From contig JAKPUV010001239.1 of the NCBI GenBank assembly GCA_029554925.1, positions 1-7,803 on the forward strand: a DNA stretch of 7,803 bases. Direction: 5' to 3'. The notes below the pieces were generated by a model. It was not told where the DNA came from. It did not search any database and worked only from the letters and a program-made list of their open reading frames with translations. A program made the position numbers and the translations under genes. Below, in pieces: positions 1-5,646 of the stretch. Origin of the DNA: Candidatus Hydrogenedentota bacterium. Lineage in GTDB: Bacteria; Hydrogenedentota; Hydrogenedentia; Hydrogenedentales; CAITNO01. Numbering within the stretch: the first letter of the stretch is position 1; every line of letters starts with the position of its first letter.

Positions 1-183
1 GCACACCAGATCCACGCGGTTGAAGGTGTCCAGCACCGGGGCAAAGGGGCTCTTTTTGCCGCGCATGCCCTTGGCCAGGCACGCGACCCGCCCACGGTCC
101 GGCGTGAGAAAACTGACAATCGCGCTGGTGTCGCCAAAGTCAACCTTGCGCAGCACGATGCCTTCGGTCTTCAGTTGGGACAA
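1..183 (-). CDS. recO: DNA repair protein RecO, N-terminal part (cut by window edge)
   Basis: RecO binds single-stranded DNA and SSB and, with RecR (and RecF), loads RecA at gaps; it acts in the cytoplasm. Only the first 61 codons lie here and the rest is beyond position 1. The translation matches the RecO N-terminal OB-fold: LKTEGIVLRKVDFGDTSAIV (residues 4-23), then FLTPDRGRV, AKGMRGKKSPF and LDTFNRVDLV. The hallmarks are the KTEGIVL strand, the 'D.G.TS.IV..LTP..G' pattern and the basic AKG.R..KS segment. The start is taken as TTG at 183-181, because GGAGG lies 5 nt upstream (minus strand 193-189) and no in-frame ATG was found nearby; the family normally starts a few residues before KTEGIVL. 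The gene is divergent from the sigma-factor operon. The family call is firm; the exact start is less certain. Confidence 0.88.
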   Translation of the reverse strand, partial: MSQLKTEGIVLRKVDFGDTSAIVSFLTPDRGRVACLAKGMRGKKSPFAPVLDTFNRVDLVC

Positions 184-237
184 TCCCGCCTCCAGCGTTG
201 GGGGGCTGGCCGCCTCGGTTAGTAAACACGCGGCCAA

Positions 238-267
238 ATCATACCATCGCGCCCCTCGAAGGCGCAA
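238..267 (-). promoter_or_regulatory. Candidate sigma-70-type promoter for recO, extended -10
   Basis: On the minus strand TATGAT (243-238) matches the -10 consensus at 5 of 6 bases and is preceded directly by TGG (246-244), giving an extended -10 TGnTATGAT. TTGCGC (267-262), 18 nt upstream, keeps the TTG of a -35 box. Transcription would begin around 230, leaving a leader of about 45-50 nt before the recO TTG start. This is read by eye only; consensus promoters in the real host group are not known to me. Confidence 0.5.
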
Positions 268-381
268 ACGATGCAGGGCGTGGGGAACCGCTTTTCGCCC
301 GAAAACGGAGCCAAAATCAGACGCGATGGGGAGGAAAACTGCGGGGGGAACAGCCGCCCGCGCGGACAAGCCCGCTTCTTT

Positions 382-417
382 GTCCACTCCGTCCACCCCG
401 TCCACTTGGTCCACCGC
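382..417. repeat. Tandem 9-bp repeat, four GTCCACnnn units
   Basis: The hexamer GTCCAC occurs at 382, 391, 400 and 409, exactly 9 bp apart. The units are GTCCACTCC, GTCCACCCC, GTCCACTTG and GTCCACCGC: six fixed bases and three variable ones. A period divisible by three keeps any frame open, but the WT-x encoded on the minus strand is not part of a recognisable protein. It ends about 26 bp before the TACACTAT motif. Function is unknown; it could be a dispersed genome-wide intergenic repeat, a protein-binding array or a slippage product. Confidence 0.8.
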
Positions 418-452
418 ATTCCCCCAATGCCCCGGCCTGCGGTACACTATCC

Positions 453-479
453 GAACCTCCCCGGAAAAACGGGGTCTCA
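453..479 (+). promoter_or_regulatory. Candidate ECF-sigma promoter in front of the sigma gene (autoregulation)
   Basis: GAACCT (453-458) and GTCTCA (474-479) are separated by 15 nt. Sigma-E-type ECF promoters have the form GGAACTT, 15 nt, GTCTAA, so each box differs from that at one core position. ECF sigma operons often drive their own transcription, which suits the location. The spacer contains a perfect 5-bp inverted repeat (CCCCG 459-463, CGGGG 470-474). Against it, the predicted transcript start (about 485-487) leaves only some 11-13 nt before the ATG, with the ribosome-binding site at its very end. Confidence 0.35.
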
Positions 480-497
480 CAGGGAAAGGAACGCACC

Positions 498-1127
498 ATG
501 ACAGCGCCCCCGGGCGTGGCGGAAGCGCCCACCGCCCTTGACGACAAAGACCTGGTCCCGCGCGCCGCGGACCGGGACATGGAGGCTTTCGCCGAGTTGA
601 TGCGCAGGCACCAAAATCATGTCCACGCCCTGGCGTGGCGGCTCACGGGAAACCGCGAGGACGCCCGCGACCTCGCGCAGGAAGCCTTCCTGCGCGCCTG
701 GAACAGCCTGGGCGCGTTCCGGGGCGACGCGGCCTTCGGCACCTGGATGCACCGGATCGTCGTCAACCTCTCCCGAAACCTCCACCGCGACCGCACCCGC
801 AAGGGCCGCGACCGCGAGGTGGCGTCAGGAAACCCCTTTGACGAGGACGCGCCAACGCGCGAGGCGGCCGCCGGGCCCGCCGATTCCCCCGCGAAGAACG
901 CCGAGGCGGGGGAATTGCGCGAGGCCCTGGAGCGGTGCCTCGGCGGCCTGACGCCGGAATACCGCGAGGCCTTCGCCCTGCGGGTCGAGCGCGACATGGA
1001 CTACGCGGCCATCGCCGAAACCCTGGAATGCCCCGTGGGCACCGTGAAATCGCGCATCAGCGAGGCACGGCGGCGGCTGGCCCTCTGCCTGGAATGGCGC
1101 GGTGTGCTGGAAGGAGGCCGGACATGA
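498..1127 (+). CDS. ECF-type RNA polymerase sigma factor (sigma-70 family, RpoE-like)
   Basis: A 209-residue sigma factor that would direct RNA polymerase to a dedicated promoter set when released by its anti-sigma partner. Region 2 covers about residues 24-98, with NREDARDLAQEAFLRAW (52-68; region 2.2 core contact) and FGTWMHRIVVNLSRN (80-94; -10 recognition). An acidic, Ala/Pro-rich linker (about 105-138) follows. Region 4 covers about 140-196: LTPEYREAF (151-159), then the helix-turn-helix DYAAIAETLECPVGTVKSRI (168-187), which would read the -35 box. Length and two-domain layout are typical of ECF factors. The start is ATG 498 with AAGGA (486-490) 7 nt upstream; the frame is open further upstream, but that part has no sigma similarity. 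The stop overlaps the anti-sigma start (ATGA, 1124-1127), indicating translational coupling. The ECF subgroup and target genes cannot be told from here. Confidence 0.95.
   Translation: MTAPPGVAEAPTALDDKDLVPRAADRDMEAFAELMRRHQNHVHALAWRLTGNREDARDLAQEAFLRAWNSLGAFRGDAAFGTWMHRIVVNLSRNLHRDRTRKGRDREVASGNPFDEDAPTREAAAGPADSPAKNAEAGELREALERCLGGLTPEYREAFALRVERDMDYAAIAETLECPVGTVKSRISEARRRLALCLEWRGVLEGGRT
1111..1117 (+). promoter_or_regulatory. Ribosome-binding site fixing the anti-sigma start
   Basis: AAGGAGG lies 6 nt before ATG 1124, inside the last codons of the sigma gene. It selects this ATG over the much earlier in-frame ATG at 935, whose extra residues would be an out-of-frame reading of sigma region 4. 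Confidence 0.85.
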
Positions 1128-2251
1128 TTTCCCCGGAACTGCACGAGCAACTGTCCGCCTATCTGGACGGCGAGCTGGACCCCGAAGCCCGCACCGGGGT
1201 GGAGCGCTTGCTGGAGGAGCAGCCGGAACTCCGCGCCGCCCTGGACCGGATGCGCCACGTGGACGACCTGCTCCGGCAGGCGGCCCCCGAAACGCCCGCG
1301 GACCTGGTCCGCGACACGCTCCACGAGATTGACGAGGCCGCCCCCACCCGGGTGAAGGTGCGCTTTCGCGGGGCCGACGAGGCCCCCCGGCGGCGCAGCC
1401 CCGCCCAGTATCTGGCCGCCGCCGTGATGCTCTGCGCGGGCATGGCCGCGCTCTACTATTACCAGATGACGCAGTCCGTCCGGTCCCCGCGCGACGCGGA
1501 AATGCTCATGGCGCGGCAGGCCGGGGAGACGCCCGCCGAGACGGAGAAGAACGAAGTCTTTCCGGTGATGCTGATGGACGAGGCACCGAAGGGTGCGGCG
1601 AAGGCGGCGCCCGCAGCGGCGGCCCAGGACATCGCCGCCCCGGCGGAAACCGTTGCGGATGCGGACAGGGCACAGGCTGAAGCCCTGCCCCAATCCGCCC
1701 CGCCCGCCCCGGGAAGCGGGGGAGGGGCGTCCGCCGCCCCGCAGGAGGCCGCCCCCCTGGCCGAGGCCGCGAGCGCGGAACCAAGCGCCCCGGCAAAGGT
1801 CACGCGAAATCGCAGCCTGTTGTCCAAGTCCGCCGCGCCGGAAAAAGGGGAGGCGGGCCGGGGCCGGACCTCTCCCACCGCCCCGGCCCCCGCGCCTGCG
1901 GCCGCCCCGGTGGCCCCCGCCACGGGACAGGACCGCCCGCCCGCCCCGGCGCAGTCCCCCGCCACCCCCAAGCCCGGCCCGCCCGACAGCGGCGGATCCT
2001 TCGGCCCCGGCGTGGCCCTCGGCCGCGTGGTCGAAGGCAAGGTTTTCCTCCAGACGCCGGACGGATGGATGGAGCGGGGCTACGCGGGCGAAAAGGTCAC
2101 GGAACTCACCCGGGGCGACGAGGCATTCAAGAAACTCGCCGCCGAACACCCCGCACTGGAAAAGATCAGCGCTCTCGGCGGCGTTGTGCTCTTCCGCTTC
2201 GACACCACCTGGTACCGCCTCACCGGCGGAGAGGCAACGCCGGCGAGCTAG
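1124..2251 (+). CDS. Membrane-anchored anti-sigma factor, zinc-free, with Pro/Ala-rich linker and C-terminal domain
   Basis: A 375-residue protein predicted to hold the preceding ECF sigma at the inner membrane. The N-terminal anti-sigma domain (about 1-70) contains LHEQLSAYLDGELD (6-19) and VERLLEEQPELRAALDRM (26-43). These match the ZAS/RseA-type fold, but the HxxxCxxC zinc ligands are replaced by L29, Q33 and L36; the only cysteine is C104, in the membrane. One transmembrane helix spans about 95-114 (YLAAAVMLCAGMAALYYY). It is preceded by the basic stretch RVKVRFRG...APRRRS, which implies a cytoplasmic N-terminus. After it come a charged segment (119-155), a Pro/Ala-rich disordered linker (about 155-293) and a folded domain (about 296-368) starting GRVVEGKVFLQTPDGWMERG and ending in RFDTTWYRL. 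That end domain could sense a periplasmic signal. The linker composition fits high GC, but the frame is supported by the domains at both ends. The stop overlaps that of addA. Confidence 0.88.
   Translation: MISPELHEQLSAYLDGELDPEARTGVERLLEEQPELRAALDRMRHVDDLLRQAAPETPADLVRDTLHEIDEAAPTRVKVRFRGADEAPRRRSPAQYLAAAVMLCAGMAALYYYQMTQSVRSPRDAEMLMARQAGETPAETEKNEVFPVMLMDEAPKGAAKAAPAAAAQDIAAPAETVADADRAQAEALPQSAPPAPGSGGGASAAPQEAAPLAEAASAEPSAPAKVTRNRSLLSKSAAPEKGEAGRGRTSPTAPAPAPAAAPVAPATGQDRPPAPAQSPATPKPGPPDSGGSFGPGVALGRVVEGKVFLQTPDGWMERGYAGEKVTELTRGDEAFKKLAAEHPALEKISALGGVVLFRFDTTWYRLTGGEATPAS
2248..2251. other. Convergent stop codons sharing CTAG
   Basis: The anti-sigma gene ends with TAG at 2249-2251 on the plus strand, and addA ends with TAG at 2250-2248 on the minus strand. 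The palindrome CTAG serves both. No hairpin plus T-run terminator was seen in the flanking 50 bp on either strand, so transcription from each side probably runs into the other gene or ends by a factor-dependent route. Confidence 0.9.
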
Positions 2252-5200
2252 GTCCGCCCCGCTCCGCGCTCGCGGAGGACTTGGCGGGCGCGTTCGAGGG
2301 CGGCGGCGATGTTTTCGGGGCCCAGGGGCACGCGCTCAACGAGGGCGCGGTCCACGAAGTAGAGGAGGCCCTCGCCCGGCGCGGCGCCGGTCACCTGGCG
2401 CACGGCTTCGGCGTAGAGGGCCAGTTGCAGGCCGTAGCGTTCGCCCTTTTCCGCGTTCGGCGCGCCGGTCTTGTAGTCGAGCACCGTGCCGTCGCCGAGC
2501 AGGGCGTCAATGGTCCCCCGGATCAGGTGCCCCTCGAAGGGCAGGAGGAAGGGCAGCTCGCGGCGGAATCCCGTGTCGGCGGCGAGGCGCGCGTGGAGCG
2601 GGTCCTCCCGAAAGCGTTCGGCCATGCGCGCGAGCTGGGCGCGCAGGGTCTCCCGCTGCCCCGGGTCGAAGTCGCTCTCGTCCAGCACCCGGTCCGGCAG
2701 CCCGGCGTTGTCCCCGGCGAAGTCCCACAGCTCGAAGAACCGGTGGACCGCCGTGCCCCGGTCCATGGCAAACTCCCGGTCCGTCGCCTCCTTTTCGGTG
2801 GCGGGCGGATCTTCCCCCGGGCCGCCCTCATCGCCGACCATCCAGTTAAGCAGGGCCGACACGGAGACGGTGATCCCCGCGCGTGCGGGGGGTGCGAAGG
2901 GCGCGATGCGGGCGCGGAGGGCGTCCACATCCGGCATTTCCCCCCGGTCAGGGGTGGGCGCGGGGCCGCAGAGGGCGGGGATTTCGCGGCGGACAAACGC
3001 TTTCCATCCGTCCCCGGCAACCGCGCCGCCGTGCTCCTTTTCGGCGAGGGCATAGGCGGCGTTGAAATGGGCGAACCAGGTGCCCTTCACGGCCTTGGGG
3101 AGGCCGCACAGCACGAGGTGGTCCCGCGCGCGGGTCATGGCGACATACAGCAGCCGCGCGGACTCCTCCTCCTCCCCGCGGTTGGCGGCCAGCCGGACAG
3201 CCCGGACCATCACGGGTTTGGCGGTGTCGTCGTCCGTTTTCTCCAGATCCCCGGCGTCCATCACCGCGCCGAGGTCCCGGTGCAGGTGCAGGGTGCCGCC
3301 GCCGTTCCTGCCCTTGTTCTGGGCGCACAGGTCCGGGAGGAACACGACCGGGAACTCCAGCCCCTTCGAGGCGTGGATCGTCATCACCAGCACGGCGTCA
3401 CCGCCGCCGGTCTGGAGGTTGGCGTCGCCCTCCTGGACCGCCCGGTCGCGGACATCGTCGAGATAGCGCACGAAGTCCGCCAGCGTGGCGGGCAGGCGCG
3501 GCGAGAACTCGTCGGCCACGGTGACCAGTTTCGCCAGGTTGGAGGCCTTCTGCATCCCCTGGTGCTGGCCGAGGCACACGGCCTCCGCGCCGCTGAGTTC
3601 CAGCGCCCGGCGCAGGGCGGGGCCGGGCGGGTCGCCGCGCAGTTCGCGCACCCGCCGCAGGAGGTCCCGGGCGCGCGCAAGCCGGTCCGCCTCGGGAAAG
3701 CCTTCGGGGGGCTCCCCGCCGTGGAACACGCGCGCCAGCCCGCCCCGGTGCGGGTCGGCCATGGCCATCCGCGCCAGCGCGTCGTCGCTGAGGGCGGCGA
3801 AGGGCCCGCGCAGGAAGCACAGCAGCGCCGTCTCGTTCCACGGGTCGCAGACGGTCTGGAGCAGGTGCAGGACGTCCAGCACCTCCTGGCGTTTGTAGAA
3901 ACTGCGGCCCGCGCCCAGGCAATAGGGGATGTCCGCGGCCCGCAGGGCCTCCTCGTAGTGGTGGACATGCGTGAAGCGGCGGAACAACAGGGCGATGTCG
4001 CCGTAGGCCGCGGGCCGCCGCCCGTCCGGATCGCCGATGGTCACCGGTTCCGGGCCGTGCACCATTTCCCGGATGCGCGCGGCGATGAACGCGGCCTCCG
4101 TCTTGTGGGCCTCTTCGGCCTTGACCTTTTCCCCCGTGTCCGGGGGCAGAAAGAATTCGACGGAGGCCCGCCCGGAGGCGGGGCGGTGGGTCTTCATGCC
4201 GCCGTAGTCCTCCACGGCGGCGAGCAGGCTGGTTTCCCGGAAAAACTGGTTGACGAAGGCCAGTACCTCCGGGGTGGACCGGAAGTTGGTGTCCAGGGCC
4301 ACGCGCTGGTCCGCCGCCGCGCCGGCCTGGCGGAACACGCCCACCTCGGCCCCCCGGAACAGGTAGATCGACTGCTTCGCGTCGCCCACAATGAACAGCG
4401 ACGGCCCGCCGGGGGTGGCGCAGAGCAGGTTGGCGATTTCGAGCTGGGCGCGGTCCGTGTCCTGAAACTCGTCCACCAGCAGGAAGGCGATGCCCCGCGC
4501 GGTGCGCTCGCACAGTTCCCGGTCCTCCGCGAGGATGCGGCGGGTCAGGTCAATCTGGTCGTCGAAGTCCTGGCATTCCAGCGCTTCCTTGCGCTCGGCG
4601 AACCGCGCAATCACCCGCTGCGCGATGGACAGAAAGGCGAGCGTGCGCCGCGCCGTTTCCATTTCCACCTCTGGATCGCCCTCCGGATCCAGCGATGCGA
4701 TTTTCTGGCCCAGGGCGTGCAGGTCTTTGAGCAGCGCGTCTGCCCGGTCATAGGAGTCCCGGTCCGTCCATTTCTTGTCACTTGCCCTGGGGAGGTAGTC
4801 TCCCGCTTTCCCCAGTTCCGCCAGGGCCGTTCGGATTTCTTGCGGACCCGCACCGGGCAGCGTCGCCCTCTCCAGGAGGGTTACGGCATGCTGGAGGCGT
4901 TTCGCCCGCCCGTCGTTTTCGTCGTTAATGCAGGTTTCCAGCGCCTTCAGTTCATCCAAGACGGGCTTGAGCGCCGCAGGAGAGGCCAGGGCCAGAATCT
5001 CGCGGTCAAACACCTCCCCGGCCAGGCGTTTCCATTCCGCGGCGAGCGTTTCCGGCGTTTGGTCCCCCGGCATCCGCGCGGCGATATCCCGCAGGACCGC
5101 ACGCTGTTCGATTGTCCGGCGCAGGGCGTCCTTCAGGCGCTTGCCGCCGTACTCCACGTAGAGCGCCTCCGCCCCGGCGTCGCCCGCCTCCAGCAGCCCG

Positions 5201-5646
5201 TCGAGCACCTCCGCCACCACGCGCTCCTTCAACAGGATGTTTTCGGCGTCGCTGAGAACGGCCGTGTCCGGGCTCAGCCCCAGGCGCAGGGCGTTCTCGC
5301 GAAGGAAGGACGCGCAGAAGGAGTGGATGGTGGAGGCGCGCGCGCTGTCCGCCTCGCGGACCAGTTCGCGCCAGAATTTCCGCGTGTCGCCGGTGGCGGC
5401 CTTCGCCTTCTCCGCGAAGCCCCTGCGCAGCCGCGCCTTCATCTCCGCCGCCGCCTTTTCGGCAAAGGTCAGCGCCACAATGCCGTCGAGGCGGGGCTTC
5501 TGGTCGGGCCACAGCTCCGGGCTGTCCAGCAGCCGCAGCATGCGCTCGATCAGGATGCGCGTCTTGCCGGACCCCGCCCCCGCGGACACGCAGATGCGCC
5601 GCGCCGTCCCGGTGATGGCCTGCTCCTGTTCCGGCGTAAACTTCAT
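2248..5646 (-). CDS. addA: AddAB helicase-nuclease subunit A (UvrD/RecB-type helicase with PD-(D/E)XK nuclease)
   Basis: The motor and one of the two nucleases of AddAB, which unwinds and resects double-strand breaks to give a 3' tail for RecA. The 1132-residue protein has all SF1A motifs in order: Q-motif FTPEQEQAI (3-11), Walker A SAGAGSGKT (21-29), Ia LTFAEKAAAEMK (59-70), Ib STIHSFC (105-111), II LLVDEFQDTD (389-398), III FIVGDAKQSIYLFRGAEV (418-435), IV DTNFRSTPEVL (452-462), V VMTIHASKGLEFPVV (754-768) and VI LLYVAMTRARDH (832-843). The C-terminal RecB-type nuclease is complete: H968 in GTAVHRFFE, E1030, D1047 in GTIDALL, DYK (1057-1059), then QLALY (1074-1078). Length is near the family's roughly 1200. 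RecB is excluded as the better name because an AddB-type nuclease lies upstream and no recC/recD is seen. The ATG at 5646-5644 overlaps the addB stop (ATGA) and has GGGGAGG 7 nt upstream. Confidence 0.94.
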   Translation of the reverse strand: MKFTPEQEQAITGTARRICVSAGAGSGKTRILIERMLRLLDSPELWPDQKPRLDGIVALTFAEKAAAEMKARLRRGFAEKAKAATGDTRKFWRELVREADSARASTIHSFCASFLRENALRLGLSPDTAVLSDAENILLKERVVAEVLDGLLEAGDAGAEALYVEYGGKRLKDALRRTIEQRAVLRDIAARMPGDQTPETLAAEWKRLAGEVFDREILALASPAALKPVLDELKALETCINDENDGRAKRLQHAVTLLERATLPGAGPQEIRTALAELGKAGDYLPRASDKKWTDRDSYDRADALLKDLHALGQKIASLDPEGDPEVEMETARRTLAFLSIAQRVIARFAERKEALECQDFDDQIDLTRRILAEDRELCERTARGIAFLLVDEFQDTDRAQLEIANLLCATPGGPSLFIVGDAKQSIYLFRGAEVGVFRQAGAAADQRVALDTNFRSTPEVLAFVNQFFRETSLLAAVEDYGGMKTHRPASGRASVEFFLPPDTGEKVKAEEAHKTEAAFIAARIREMVHGPEPVTIGDPDGRRPAAYGDIALLFRRFTHVHHYEEALRAADIPYCLGAGRSFYKRQEVLDVLHLLQTVCDPWNETALLCFLRGPFAALSDDALARMAMADPHRGGLARVFHGGEPPEGFPEADRLARARDLLRRVRELRGDPPGPALRRALELSGAEAVCLGQHQGMQKASNLAKLVTVADEFSPRLPATLADFVRYLDDVRDRAVQEGDANLQTGGGDAVLVMTIHASKGLEFPVVFLPDLCAQNKGRNGGGTLHLHRDLGAVMDAGDLEKTDDDTAKPVMVRAVRLAANRGEEEESARLLYVAMTRARDHLVLCGLPKAVKGTWFAHFNAAYALAEKEHGGAVAGDGWKAFVRREIPALCGPAPTPDRGEMPDVDALRARIAPFAPPARAGITVSVSALLNWMVGDEGGPGEDPPATEKEATDREFAMDRGTAVHRFFELWDFAGDNAGLPDRVLDESDFDPGQRETLRAQLARMAERFREDPLHARLAADTGFRRELPFLLPFEGHLIRGTIDALLGDGTVLDYKTGAPNAEKGERYGLQLALYAEAVRQVTGAAPGEGLLYFVDRALVERVPLGPENIAAALERARQVLRERGAGRT

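Larger units (their letters stand above)
184..497. other. Divergent intergenic region between recO and the sigma-factor operon
   Basis: This 314-bp stretch has no convincing gene; the reading frames crossing it resemble no protein family. It holds the candidate recO promoter (238-267), a tandem 9-bp repeat (382-417) and promoter candidates for the sigma gene. One of these is TACACTAT at 443-450, a weak sigma-70-like -10 (TACACT, 4 of 6) with no good -35 at 16-18 nt; it would give a leader of about 40 nt containing the hairpin CCCCG-GAAAAA-CGGGG (459-474). The other is the ECF-like promoter listed separately. Nothing supported was seen in 268-381. Confidence 0.6.

Noticed and set aside
459..474. 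CCCCG-GAAAAA-CGGGG hairpin as an intrinsic terminator
   Set aside because: The stem is only 5 bp, no T-run follows, and it sits just before a start codon, where a terminator of an upstream plus-strand gene would have nothing to end.
198..497. Possible 100-residue N-terminal extension of the sigma factor
   Set aside because: The frame happens to be open, but the residues are low-information, cross the tandem repeat and the promoter candidates, and precede an ATG with a proper ribosome-binding site where the family normally begins.
1001..2149. Open frame of 382 codons on the minus strand across the anti-sigma gene
   Set aside because: It is a Gly/Arg-rich mirror of the Pro/Ala-rich coding strand and resembles no family. 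The plus-strand frame has an anti-sigma domain, a membrane helix and a good ribosome-binding site.
1593..2849. Arg/Pro-rich open frame running from the anti-sigma gene into addA on the plus strand
   Set aside because: It spans two genes in the wrong frames and is almost entirely Arg, Pro and Ala, an artefact of GC-rich sequence.
2248..5646. Calling the helicase-nuclease RecB of a RecBCD complex
   Set aside because: The upstream coupled gene has its own RecB-type nuclease, as AddB does and RecC does not, and no recD-like gene is seen.
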